From positions 124,001 to 188,000 of the forward strand of contig NZ_JAHKKG010000002.1 in the NCBI RefSeq assembly GCF_018829635.1: DNA of 64,000 nt. The letters are read 5' to 3'. The first letter of the stretch is position 1. Each line of letters opens with the position of its first letter. This DNA is from Paractinoplanes bogorensis (lineage in GTDB: Bacteria; Actinomycetota; Actinomycetes; Mycobacteriales; Micromonosporaceae). The position numbers were made by a program, and so were the translations under genes. The notes under the pieces were generated by a model, which saw nothing but the letters and a program-made list of their open reading frames with translations, was not told the DNA's origin and ran no database searches. Positions 26,463 through 35,825 of this stretch are shown here, in pieces.

Positions 26463-27374
26463 TCATTCCGGGCCGGTGTGCCGAATCCAGGTGTTTTGCC
26501 CCACGGGGGCATTTTTATCGTCAGCTGACAGGTCCACCACGCGACCGTGCGGGCTGGTCGCCGCCCAGGCCGCTCCGAACAGCAGCAGCTGATTGAAAAC
26601 GTACAGGTAGACCAGCACACCGACGGCCGAGCCGACCAGCCCGTACGCGGGATTGCGCTGCACCAGGTCGACGAAGGACTTGCCGACCGTGTTGAGCAGC
26701 ATCAGCCCGATGCCGACCTGAAGCACCGGCGGGGCCATCCGCCGCACGGTCATCCGCAGCCTCGGGACGGCGGCCAGCAGGGCCGCGGCCAGCAGCACGT
26801 TGACCGCGACCCGGAGCAGGACCTCGACCGCGGACTGGATGAAGCCGTCGGCCATCCAGTCGAGCAGCAGCTCGAGCCCGTAGACGGCGAGCTGGGACAG
26901 CGCGAGCAGGGCCAGCACGCCGAGCAGCACCAGCAGGTCGAGCGCCTGCCGGACGCCGATGTAACCGGGCTGCTCGTTGAGCTGCCAGATGAGCCGCTGC
27001 GAGGAGCGGATCGCCTCGACCCAGGCGATGCCGGTGAAGGTCAGGCCGACGATGCCGACGATGCCGACCGTCCGGCCGCTGGACAGGATGGCCTGCACGT
27101 CGAGGAAGGGCAGATTCTGCCGCAGGAAGTCGCGGACGATGTCGAACAGGTCCTGGTTGCTGTCGAGCAGGATCCCGAAGATCGAGTAGCCGATCAGCAG
27201 CAGGGCGAAGACGGCGAAGAACCCGTAGTAGGCGATCGCCGCGGCGAGCCGCCCACCCTGGACGTCGATGTAGCGCACGACGGCCCGGCACAGGTGATCG
27301 AAATACGGCGACCAGTGGCGCAGCCGCATGATCTGGGCCTCGGCCGCGTCGTAGGCCCGATCGATCGGATTCAC
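26463..27374 (-). CDS. YihY/BrkB family membrane protein
   Basis: A 303-residue inner-membrane protein of the YihY/virulence-factor BrkB family, with about six transmembrane helices. Typical features are GGRLAAAIAYYGFFAVFALLLIGYSIFG after a soluble N-terminus, then WLxxx-type helices ALDLLVLLGVLALLALS, VAVNVLLAAALLAAVPRLRM and the C-terminal GSAVGVLVYLYVFNQLLLFGAAW. Function of the family is unsettled. The GTG at 27374 is 35 bases after the RNA-ligase stop; a longer start at 27458 would overlap that gene. Confidence 0.88.
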   Translation of the reverse strand: MNPIDRAYDAAEAQIMRLRHWSPYFDHLCRAVVRYIDVQGGRLAAAIAYYGFFAVFALLLIGYSIFGILLDSNQDLFDIVRDFLRQNLPFLDVQAILSSGRTVGIVGIVGLTFTGIAWVEAIRSSQRLIWQLNEQPGYIGVRQALDLLVLLGVLALLALSQLAVYGLELLLDWMADGFIQSAVEVLLRVAVNVLLAAALLAAVPRLRMTVRRMAPPVLQVGIGLMLLNTVGKSFVDLVQRNPAYGLVGSAVGVLVYLYVFNQLLLFGAAWAATSPHGRVVDLSADDKNAPVGQNTWIRHTGPE

Positions 27375-27409
27375 GCGCAGACCGTAACCGACGTCACGCC
27401 GGGCAGCGT

Positions 27410-27958
27410 TCAGACTCCCGGTTCGACGCCCAGCTGATAGTCCCGGCGTGGCCGCCACGGGCCCTCACCACCGTGCGAGAACAGGGTGAACGCGGGCACG
27501 TGGAACTTGGCCGAGAAGCCGGCCAGGTCGTCGAAGGCCGCGTCCAGCGCCGCGGCCGGCACGTCCTGCGCGATCGTCACGTGCGGGTGGTAGGGGAAGC
27601 GGGAGCCGCGGACGATGTCGTCCGAGCTCACGATCGCCTCGGCCAGCAGCTCGCACTCGCTGATGCCGACCGCCAGGGTCACGAAGACCACCTCGGTGAC
27701 CGGCCGGAACGTGCCGGTGCCACGCAGGTGGATGGTGAACGGCACCTGGGCCGCGGCCACCGCCTCGAGGTGTTTCTCGATGCGGGGCAGCGCGTCGGTG
27801 CGCACCTCGGTCGGGCCGAGCAGCGTCACATGGGCCGGGGTGTAGGCCGCCTGCGGGTCACCGGCCGCGGCCCGGCGCTGGGTCAGCTGCTCGCCCCAGG
27901 GCTCGGGCAGATCGATCGCGACGCCGATCCGGGTCGTATCGATAGGGGTTTCACTCAC
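27410..27958 (-). CDS. 2'-5' RNA ligase / 2H phosphoesterase family protein
   Basis: A 182-residue 2H-superfamily protein with the two catalytic HxT motifs: AHVTLLGP (near residue 43) and PHVTIAQD (near residue 126). Such enzymes act on 2',3'-cyclic phosphates or 2'-5' RNA linkages; the physiological substrate is not known. The GTG lies 7 bases after trpS, so it is probably co-transcribed with the tRNA synthetase gene, consistent with an RNA-related role. Confidence 0.87.
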   Translation of the reverse strand: MSETPIDTTRIGVAIDLPEPWGEQLTQRRAAAGDPQAAYTPAHVTLLGPTEVRTDALPRIEKHLEAVAAAQVPFTIHLRGTGTFRPVTEVVFVTLAVGISECELLAEAIVSSDDIVRGSRFPYHPHVTIAQDVPAAALDAAFDDLAGFSAKFHVPAFTLFSHGGEGPWRPRRDYQLGVEPGV

Positions 27959-27965
27959 CGGGGAC

Positions 27966-29033
<1,068 letters not shown>

Positions 29034-29049
29034 TCAGTGTTCGAAAGTG

Positions 29050-29090
29050 TTGACTTTTGATTGAAGATGGTGGAACGTACGCTTGTTGCC
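29050..29090 (+). promoter_or_regulatory. Putative promoter region of galE-galK
   Basis: A TTGACT hexamer (29050-29055) lies in an unusually AT-rich patch, with repeated GAAAGTGTTGA / TTTTGATTGAAGA heptad-like spacing that resembles DeoR-family operators. No clean -10 box is seen at 17-18 bases, so the exact promoter is uncertain. Confidence 0.35.
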
Positions 29091-29119
29091 AGGGAACTTC
29101 AGCGAAGGGGTAGCGCGCC

Positions 29120-30094
29120 GTGAAACTGCTCGTCACCGGGGGTGCCGGCTACGTCGGCAGCGTCACCAGCCGACTGCTGCTGGACGCCGGACACGACGTC
29201 ACCGTCCTCGACAACCTGGCCACCGGCTTCCGGTCGGCGGTCGCGCCCGACGCCACCTTCGTCGAGGCCGACATCGCCGACGCGGCCCAGGTGCTGACCC
29301 CGGGCTCCGGGTTCGACGCGGTGCTGCACTTCGCCGGACTGATCGCGGCCGGCGAGTCGATGGTCAAGCCCGAGCTGTACTGGCACGACAACGTGGTGAA
29401 GTCGCTCGCCCTGCTCGACGCGGTACGCGCCGCCGGAGTGCCGCGCCTCATCTTCTCCTCCACCGCCGCCGTCTACGGCAACCCGGTCGAGCTGCCGATC
29501 ACCGAGAGCGCGGTCAAGGCGCCCACCAACACCTACGGCGCCACCAAGCTGACCTTCGACCACGCGCTCACGTCGGAGACCTTCGCGCACAATCTGGCCG
29601 CCGTCTCGCTGCGCTACTTCAACGTCGCGGGAGCCTACATCGCCGGCGGGCACGAGATCGGCGAGCGGCACGACCCCGAGACCCACCTCATCCCGATCAC
29701 CCTGCAGGTGGCCGCGGGCAAGCGGGAGAAGCTGCAGATCTTCGGCGACGACTACCCCACGGCCGACGGCACCTGCGTGCGCGACTACATCCACGTGCAC
29801 GACCTGGCCCGGGCCCACCTGCTCGCGCTCGAGGCGGCCACGCCCGGCGAGCACCGCATCTACAACCTCGGCAACGGCAACGGCTTCTCCAACAAGCAGG
29901 TCGTCGAAGTGGCCCGCGAGGTCACCGGCGTCGAGCTGCCGGTCGAGATCGCGCCGCGCCGCGAGGGCGACCCGGCCACGCTGGTCGCGTCGTCCGACAA
30001 GGCCCGCGACGAGCTGGGCTGGGTGCCGGAGAAGAACACGCTCCAGGCGATGATCGGCGACGCGTGGACCTTCTACCGCGCGCACGTCGCATGA
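29120..30094 (+). CDS. galE: UDP-glucose 4-epimerase
   Basis: A 324-residue short-chain dehydrogenase-type epimerase interconverting UDP-galactose and UDP-glucose. NAD-binding VTGGAGYVGSVTSRLLL begins at residue 5; the catalytic serine lies in IFSSTAAVYGNP and Tyr-xxx-Lys in NTYGATKLTFDHAL. RYFNVAGAY and the CVRDYIHVHDLARAHL block are diagnostic. The start is GTG with AAGGGG upstream. The stop overlaps galK as ATGA. This two-gene unit lacks galT, which may lie elsewhere in the genome. Confidence 0.95.
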   Translation: MKLLVTGGAGYVGSVTSRLLLDAGHDVTVLDNLATGFRSAVAPDATFVEADIADAAQVLTPGSGFDAVLHFAGLIAAGESMVKPELYWHDNVVKSLALLDAVRAAGVPRLIFSSTAAVYGNPVELPITESAVKAPTNTYGATKLTFDHALTSETFAHNLAAVSLRYFNVAGAYIAGGHEIGERHDPETHLIPITLQVAAGKREKLQIFGDDYPTADGTCVRDYIHVHDLARAHLLALEAATPGEHRIYNLGNGNGFSNKQVVEVAREVTGVELPVEIAPRREGDPATLVASSDKARDELGWVPEKNTLQAMIGDAWTFYRAHVA

Positions 30095-31224
30095 ACGCCC
30101 ACGAGGCCTTCGTCAAGGAGTACGGCGTCGAGCCGGCCGGACTGTGGGCCGCGCCGGGCCGGGTCAACCTGATCGGCGAGCACACCGACTACAACGACGG
30201 GTTCGTGCTGCCCTTCGCGCTGCCGCAGCGCACCGTGGCCGCGGTGGGTCCGGCCCCGGACGATTCGTTCACGGTCTGCTCGACGTTCGAGACGGACAAG
30301 GTCACCTTCGGCTTCGATACGCAGCCGGGCGAGGTCACGGGCTGGGCCGCGTACGTGGCCGGGATCGTCTGGTCGCTGCGCGACAAAGGCTTCGAGGTGC
30401 CGGCCGTACGCATCGCGATCGACTCCGAGGTGCCGCTCGGCTCGGGCCTGTCGTCGTCGGCCGCGCTGGAGTCGTCGGTGCTGACCGCGCTGATCGACCT
30501 GGGCGGCCTCGACGTGCCGGTCGAGCAGCGCCCGGTGATCGCCCAGCGGGCCGAGAACGTCTATGTCGGCGCCCCCACCGGCATCCTCGACCAGTCGGCC
30601 TCGATCCGCTGCCGCGAGGGCCACGCGCTGTTCCTCGACTGCCGGTCCTACGAGGTCGAGCAGATCCCGTTCGACCTGGCCGGCCAGGGCCTGGCCATCC
30701 TGGTGATCAACAGCAACGCCCCCCACCAGCACGTCGACGGGGAGTACGGCGCCCGCCGCAAGTCGTGCGAAGAGGCGGCCCGCATCCTCGGTGTGCCGGC
30801 TCTGCGCGACATCTCCGGGGCCGAGCTCGACGACGCCCTGGCCCGCCTCGACGACGACGTCATGCGCCGCCGGGTGCGGCACATCGTCACCGAGGACGAC
30901 CGGGTGCTCGAGACGGTCACGCTGCTCAAGGCGGGTCAGGTCCGCGAGATCGGGCCGCTGCTGACCGCCTCGCACGCCTCGATGCGCGACGACTTCGAGA
31001 TCACGGTGCCGCAGGTGGACATCGCCGTCGAAACCGCCCTGGCGGTGGGTGCCTACGGGGCCCGGATGACCGGGGGCGGCTTCGGGGGCTGCGTGCTCGC
31101 GCTGATCGACGCGGACAAGGCGGACGTGGTCACGGCGGCGGTCGAGGAGGCGTACGCGGAAAAGGGCTTCACCGCCCCGACCGCCTGGACCGTCACGGCG
31201 GGTCCGGGGGCCACGAAGCTTTAA
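30091..31224 (+). CDS. galK: Galactokinase
   Basis: A 377-residue GHMP kinase that phosphorylates galactose at C1. The galactokinase signature GRVNLIGEHTDYND is at residues 23-36, the ATP loop VPLGSGLSSSAALE in the middle, and the C-terminal MTGGGFGGCVLAL motif is intact. The ATG at 30091 overlaps the galE stop; the much longer open frame upstream (to 29083) reads through galE out of frame and is spurious. It converges on the arabinan operon with 26 bases between stops. Confidence 0.95.
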   Translation: MNAHEAFVKEYGVEPAGLWAAPGRVNLIGEHTDYNDGFVLPFALPQRTVAAVGPAPDDSFTVCSTFETDKVTFGFDTQPGEVTGWAAYVAGIVWSLRDKGFEVPAVRIAIDSEVPLGSGLSSSAALESSVLTALIDLGGLDVPVEQRPVIAQRAENVYVGAPTGILDQSASIRCREGHALFLDCRSYEVEQIPFDLAGQGLAILVINSNAPHQHVDGEYGARRKSCEEAARILGVPALRDISGAELDDALARLDDDVMRRRVRHIVTEDDRVLETVTLLKAGQVREIGPLLTASHASMRDDFEITVPQVDIAVETALAVGAYGARMTGGGFGGCVLALIDADKADVVTAAVEEAYAEKGFTAPTAWTVTAGPGATKL

Positions 31225-31250
31225 CCGCTGGCGGCTCGGGTGTCCGGCGG

Positions 31251-32324
31251 TCAGCGGGGCGCCTCCTGCGGGTCCGCGGTCGGACCGTTCACGACGGGAC
31301 GGCCGTCGACCCAGTCGACGTGGTCGAGCCACAGCTGCCGGCCCGGGGTGACGCTGCCGATCGATTCCGGCGGCCACGCGTGGTAGAGCAACCACGACTG
31401 GCCGCCGGGCGTGGTGACCAGGAACCCGTGCCCGGGCCCGGCCGCTGCCGGTGACGTGTGCAGGATCGGATTTTCGGCCGCCTTGGTGCACGGGCCGAGC
31501 GGCCCCTCGCAGGTGGCGTAGCCCAGCGCGTACTCCTCACGGTCGAACGCGTTGGCCGAATAGAACAGATAGAGCTTGCCGTCGTGGCGCACCATCTGCG
31601 GCGCCTCGATGACGTGCGCCTCCCACGCGGCGTCGTTGACCAGCAGCTGCTTCGGCTCCCCGCTCATCTTCTGCCCGTCGTCGCTCAGCCGCGAACCGTA
31701 CAAATAGGTCGGCTGCCCGATCGCGTTGCCGTCGTTCTTCCAATAGAGATAGCGGTCGCCGTTCTCGTCGGTGAACGGGCTGGCGTCGATCGAGCCACCC
31801 TCGGCGGCCTGGCACATGAGCGGATCGTCCCAGTCGTCGACGAAGGGACCACCGGGCTCCTTCGCGACGGCGACCCCGATGCACTGGCGGTCGGTGACGG
31901 TCGAGCGGGCTGTGTAATAGAGCAGGTAGGTGCCGCCCGGGCCGGCGATCACCTCGGGCGCCCAGGTGTTGCCGGGCGTGGCCCACTTCCCGACCTGCGG
32001 CAGGGCGTCGGCGGCAGGCGTCCACGTCACGAGGTCGGGCGAGGTCAGCACGGGCACGTTGCCACTCGGACCGTTCGTCCCGTACGCGTACCAGGTCTCG
32101 CCGACGCGGAGCGCCCCCGGATCGGGGAAGTTCTCGTAGTGAACCGGATTGGTGAACGTCATTGCCTCTCCCGCTTCCGACATTTCCGATTTGCCGACAT
32201 CGGGTGAGCCGTCACCGCCGATGGGCGCGGAACCGCCGTCACCACTGCACCCGCCAACCAACAGCGCGCCGACCAGCAGCAACCGAGCCCCCACCCGCCG
32301 CGCCGCGTGACCGCCTTGTGTCAC
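31251..32324 (-). CDS. Glycoside hydrolase family 43 lipoprotein
   Basis: A 357-residue secreted lipoprotein (signal ending LLVGGC, Cys26) with a five-bladed GH43 propeller. Catalytic-residue contexts are visible: ENFPDPGALRVGETWYAYGT (base), GGSIDASPFTDENGDRYLYW (pKa-tuning Asp) and HVIEAPQMVRHDGKLYLFYS (acid Glu). GH43 enzymes are mostly arabinofuranosidases, xylosidases or arabinanases, and the GH51 neighbour favours arabinose-containing polymers. The GTG at 32324 gives a normal signal peptide; a GTG at 32294 is an alternative. Last gene of the operon. Confidence 0.88.
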   Translation of the reverse strand: MTQGGHAARRVGARLLLVGALLVGGCSGDGGSAPIGGDGSPDVGKSEMSEAGEAMTFTNPVHYENFPDPGALRVGETWYAYGTNGPSGNVPVLTSPDLVTWTPAADALPQVGKWATPGNTWAPEVIAGPGGTYLLYYTARSTVTDRQCIGVAVAKEPGGPFVDDWDDPLMCQAAEGGSIDASPFTDENGDRYLYWKNDGNAIGQPTYLYGSRLSDDGQKMSGEPKQLLVNDAAWEAHVIEAPQMVRHDGKLYLFYSANAFDREEYALGYATCEGPLGPCTKAAENPILHTSPAAAGPGHGFLVTTPGGQSWLLYHAWPPESIGSVTPGRQLWLDHVDWVDGRPVVNGPTADPQEAPR

Positions 32325-32386
32325 CGCGGGACGAGCTTCGCCGCCGGCTCGCGGCGCTGTCGGACGCGCCGCGTGACCAGCCCGCC

Positions 32387-34093
32387 TCACCACTTGTAGA
32401 ACCGCAGGTAGTCGAACGACGCGGTCACTGCGGGCGAGGCGCCGCCGTGGGCGATCAGGCCGATGCGCGGGCTCGTGCCGGCGGGGAGTGTCCACACTCC
32501 ACCCCAGGTCCAGTGCTTGCCGTCGCGGCTCACCCCCGGCCGATATTCGTGCTCCCCGTTGACCGGGTCGACGTGATGGGCCAGCCGCAGCCACGTCACC
32601 GTTTCCCCAGGTGCGCCGACGATAGTGCCGCCGTACGACAGTTTCCCGGCGTACGGCATCTCCTTGCCGAACTCGACCTGCCGCGTGTTCCAGATCGCCA
32701 CCGCACTGAGCCGCGCGAAGAGATCGTCATCGGCGTAGGCGATCAGCCCGGCCTGCTGGTAGTTGCGCACGGTGTCCTCGCCGAGCGGCAACGCCACCCT
32801 GGTCTCGGCGATCCAGCTCCCCTCCGGCGGCTTCCGCAGCAGCACACCGGCGTCGTTCCCGCTGCCGGTGAGGTCGGCGCCCTGCACCGGCCACCGCAGC
32901 GCTCCCCCACTGACGGTCACCGCCGGGTCCGGCCTTACGAACTCCCATGTCGGACCGAGATCAGCGAATTCGTCCGACACGAGCAGCCGGCCCGGAACCG
33001 GCGTGGGCGGCGGCCGATCATGCCCGTCGGAAGCCCACGCTCCCCCGTTCACCGTCGGCCAGCCGTTGAGCCAGTCGAGGCGGTCGATCAGCATCGGGCG
33101 CTCGTTGATCCCGTACGGCTCGTCCAGGAACGGATCGTCGCGGTCGATCGCGTGGTAGACGAACCAGTCCTGGCCACGGCGATCGGTGACCAGTCCGTTG
33201 TGGCCGGTGCCGACCCAGCGGTTCCCGTTCGGCGCGATCACCGGCGTACCCCCGGCCCGCGACACGTCGAGCCGCAACCCGTCACGGTCGGTGAACGGGC
33301 CGAGCGGACTGCGCGACCGCCCCACCGACACGGAGTATCCGGTCGTCGGACCGGCACAACAGTTGGCCGACGACGCGAAGAGGTAATAAAACCCTTCCCG
33401 CCGTACGACGTACGCGCCCTCGAACTTGTTGTCGATCGCGACCCGCGTGGCCGGCCCGGTGACGCGCAGACCGTCGGCGGTGAGCTCGCTGACCCAGATG
33501 CCGCCGAAGTAGCTGCCGTAGTAGAGGTACTTGCGCCCGTCCGGGGTGGTCAGCTGGGCCGGGTCGAACGTCCACCACCAGCCCCCGCCCGGCGCCGCAC
33601 GCGGGGGCACGGCCGGCTCGGGCGCCCAGGTCCACGGCCCGGTCGGGGTGGGCGCGGTCGCCACGCCGATCGCCGACGCGCCCGCCCCGGCCGACGTCTC
33701 GGTCACCGTCGCGTAGAGAACCCATCGGCTGCCGATCCGCCGGACGTCCGGGGCCCACAGCGACGCGCTCGTGGACGCGTACGGGGGAAGGGTCTTGAAC
33801 GCATCTCCCACATAGGTCCAGCGCTGGAGGTCGGACGAGCGGGCCATCGGGATGCGGTGCGTGACCTTCTCGCCCTCGCGCAGCGGGTCGGACGTGCCGT
33901 ACGCGTAATAGAGCCCGTCGTCGCCGCGGACGATGACCGGGTCGGCGAACGTGTCGGCAAACCCGGCCGAGACCGGGTTACGCGAAGCCGTAATCCCAGC
34001 CGTGGCCGGTGCCATGCTCCAGCCGATGGTGGTGATTGCCGCGGCAAACACGGCGGCCGAACGCCTGAGCATCGTCACCGAGGTCCGTCGCAT
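32387..34093 (-). CDS. Secreted glycoside hydrolase family 43 enzyme with C-terminal beta-sandwich
   Basis: A 568-residue exported protein. A classical signal peptide (MRRTSVTMLRRSAAVFAAA ... APATA) precedes a GH43 propeller (GFADTFADPVIVRGDDGLYYAYGT; WWTFDPAQLTTPDGRKYLYYGSY; NKFEGAYVVRREGFYYLFAS). A C-terminal domain from about residue 380 (LLVSDEFADLGPTWEFVRPDP ... FDYLRFYKW) looks like the concanavalin-type module of many GH43 enzymes. GAAGGG lies 6 bases before the ATG at 34093, 2 bases after the permease stop. Likely releases arabino- or xylo-oligosaccharides outside the cell for the adjacent importer. Confidence 0.88.
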   Translation of the reverse strand: MRRTSVTMLRRSAAVFAAAITTIGWSMAPATAGITASRNPVSAGFADTFADPVIVRGDDGLYYAYGTSDPLREGEKVTHRIPMARSSDLQRWTYVGDAFKTLPPYASTSASLWAPDVRRIGSRWVLYATVTETSAGAGASAIGVATAPTPTGPWTWAPEPAVPPRAAPGGGWWWTFDPAQLTTPDGRKYLYYGSYFGGIWVSELTADGLRVTGPATRVAIDNKFEGAYVVRREGFYYLFASSANCCAGPTTGYSVSVGRSRSPLGPFTDRDGLRLDVSRAGGTPVIAPNGNRWVGTGHNGLVTDRRGQDWFVYHAIDRDDPFLDEPYGINERPMLIDRLDWLNGWPTVNGGAWASDGHDRPPPTPVPGRLLVSDEFADLGPTWEFVRPDPAVTVSGGALRWPVQGADLTGSGNDAGVLLRKPPEGSWIAETRVALPLGEDTVRNYQQAGLIAYADDDLFARLSAVAIWNTRQVEFGKEMPYAGKLSYGGTIVGAPGETVTWLRLAHHVDPVNGEHEYRPGVSRDGKHWTWGGVWTLPAGTSPRIGLIAHGGASPAVTASFDYLRFYKW

Positions 34094-34095
34094 GG

Positions 34096-34920
34096 TCATC
34101 CCTTCAGGCCGGATCGGGAGACGCCCTCGATCACGTAACGCTGGGCGACCATGAACAGGATCAGCACCGGGATGCTGGCGACCAGCGCGCCGGCCATGAT
34201 GACCGGGTAGTTGATCGTGTAGGCGCCCTGCAGGATGGCCAGGCCCGGCGGCAGGGTGAACTGGGACGGGCTGAACAGCACGTAGACCGGCCAGATGAAG
34301 TCGTTCCAGTTGGTCAGGAAGCTGATCACGGCCAGGGTGGCCAGGGCCGGCTTGGACAGCGGCAGCACGACCCGGGTGAAGATCTGCCAGGCGTTGGCGC
34401 CCTCGAGCACGGCCGCCTCTTCCAGTTCGCGCGGCAGGCTCAGGAAGAACTGCCGCAGGAAGAACACGCCGAACGCGCCGGCCGCCCCGGGGATGATCAG
34501 CGCCCACAGCGTGTCGAGCATGCCGAACCGGTCGACGATCAGGAAGTTCGGGATGATCAGCACGAAGCCGGGGATGAACAGCGTGCCGATGATCATCGCG
34601 AAGATGACGCGTTTGCCGCGGAACTCGAGGCGGGCCAGGGCGTACGCGGCCATCGAGGCGACCGCCAGCACCAGGATCGCCTGGCCGGTGGCGGCCAGCA
34701 CGCTGTTGAGGAACCAGCGCAGCACCGGCGTCTGCGAGTTGCCGAGCAGGGTGTCGAAGGCGCCCGCGGTCGGCTCTTGCGGGAACACCGTGGGCGGCAC
34801 CCGGGTCGCCTCGCCGGGGGTCTTGAACGCGGTCAGCAGCATCCACACCAGCGGCGCGATGAAGATCAGGCTGAGTCCGATCAGGACGGTGTACCAGGCG
34901 ACGGGCTTGACACGGCTCAT
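34096..34920 (-). CDS. Sugar ABC transporter permease (MalG type)
   Basis: A 274-residue permease with six membrane helices and the coupling motif ELEEAAVLEGANAWQIFTRVVLPLSKPAL. The ATG at 34920 overlaps the stop of the companion permease (ATGA); the longer open frame to 35688 is out-of-register sequence of that gene. No ATPase gene is present in the operon, so a shared MsiK-type ATPase encoded elsewhere probably energises it, as is common in actinomycete carbohydrate importers (inference). Confidence 0.92.
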   Translation of the reverse strand: MSRVKPVAWYTVLIGLSLIFIAPLVWMLLTAFKTPGEATRVPPTVFPQEPTAGAFDTLLGNSQTPVLRWFLNSVLAATGQAILVLAVASMAAYALARLEFRGKRVIFAMIIGTLFIPGFVLIIPNFLIVDRFGMLDTLWALIIPGAAGAFGVFFLRQFFLSLPRELEEAAVLEGANAWQIFTRVVLPLSKPALATLAVISFLTNWNDFIWPVYVLFSPSQFTLPPGLAILQGAYTINYPVIMAGALVASIPVLILFMVAQRYVIEGVSRSGLKG

Positions 34921-35825
34921 GCGTCCTTCTCCCGGAACAGGCGGAACACGAGCAGGCTGATCACCAGCAGGCCGGCCGTGAGCAGGTAGCTCATGGCGGC
35001 GGCGCTGCCCATCTTGAAGTCGGCCAGGCCGGTCTGGGCGATGTACATGATCGCCGTCCGGGTCTCGGTGCCCGGCGCGCCCTGCGTGATCAGGTAGGAC
35101 TGGCCGAACATGTTGGCCGACACCAGGATCGTGTTGACGGTGACGAACAGCAGCACCGGTCGCAGACCGGGCAGGGTCACGTGCCGGAACTCGGCCCACC
35201 GCCCGGCGCCGTCGATGCGCGCCGCTTCGTACAGCTCGCGCGGGATGTCCTGCAGCCCGGCCAGGTAGATCACCGCGTTGAAGCCGAGCGTCCACCACAC
35301 GGTGACGCCGACCAGCGTGACCCAGCCCCACGGCAGCGCGGTCGTCCACGGGGTGTCGCCGGGCAGCCCGACCGCGCCCAGGATCGCGTTGACCACGCCC
35401 AGGTTGGGGTCGAGCAGGAAACGCCAGAGCACGCCGATCACCGCGACCCCGAGCACGTACGGGGCGAAGTAGATCGCGCGGAACAGGGTGCGTCCCCGGA
35501 ACCGGCGGTTGAGCAGCAACGCCAGGGCGAGCGGGACGGTCAGCAGCAACGGCACGCTGAGCACCGTGAAGATGCCGGTCGCCGACATGCTCTCCCAGAA
35601 GAAGCTGTAGACCGCCGAGTTCGAGTCGAAGAGGGCCGAATAGTTGTCCAGCCCCACGAACGGCTTGCCGGGCAGCAGGTAGTCCCAATCGTGCAGGCTG
35701 ATCCAGATCCCGTACGCGGCGGGCGCGATCACGAACGTGGCGAAGACCACCGCGTACGGGAGAAGGAAAAGATAGGGAGTGAGCGGCCCGTGACGGCGCA
35801 CCCTGGTGGCGGTCTCAGCTGCCAT
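34917..35825 (-). CDS. Sugar ABC transporter permease (MalF type)
   Basis: A 302-residue permease, six membrane helices, starting after an Arg-rich cytoplasmic N-terminus (TRVRRHGPLTPYLFLLPYAVVFATF). Coupling motif ELYEAARIDGAGRWAEFRHVTLPGLRPV. The start overlaps the binding-protein stop by 11 bases and the end overlaps the MalG-type gene by 4. Cargo is probably arabino-oligosaccharides, judged from the flanking GH51 and GH43 genes. Confidence 0.92.
   Translation of the reverse strand: MAAETATRVRRHGPLTPYLFLLPYAVVFATFVIAPAAYGIWISLHDWDYLLPGKPFVGLDNYSALFDSNSAVYSFFWESMSATGIFTVLSVPLLLTVPLALALLLNRRFRGRTLFRAIYFAPYVLGVAVIGVLWRFLLDPNLGVVNAILGAVGLPGDTPWTTALPWGWVTLVGVTVWWTLGFNAVIYLAGLQDIPRELYEAARIDGAGRWAEFRHVTLPGLRPVLLFVTVNTILVSANMFGQSYLITQGAPGTETRTAIMYIAQTGLADFKMGSAAAMSYLLTAGLLVISLLVFRLFREKDA

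Noticed and set aside
29083-31224. An apparent 713-aa fusion ending in galactokinase
   Set aside because: The upstream part is out-of-frame galE sequence; galK starts at the ATGA overlap at 30091.
31225-31257. A bidirectional terminator between galK and the GH43 lipoprotein gene
   Set aside because: Only a 6-base CCGCTG/CAGCGG pairing could be drawn, partly inside the GH43 coding end; too weak to call.
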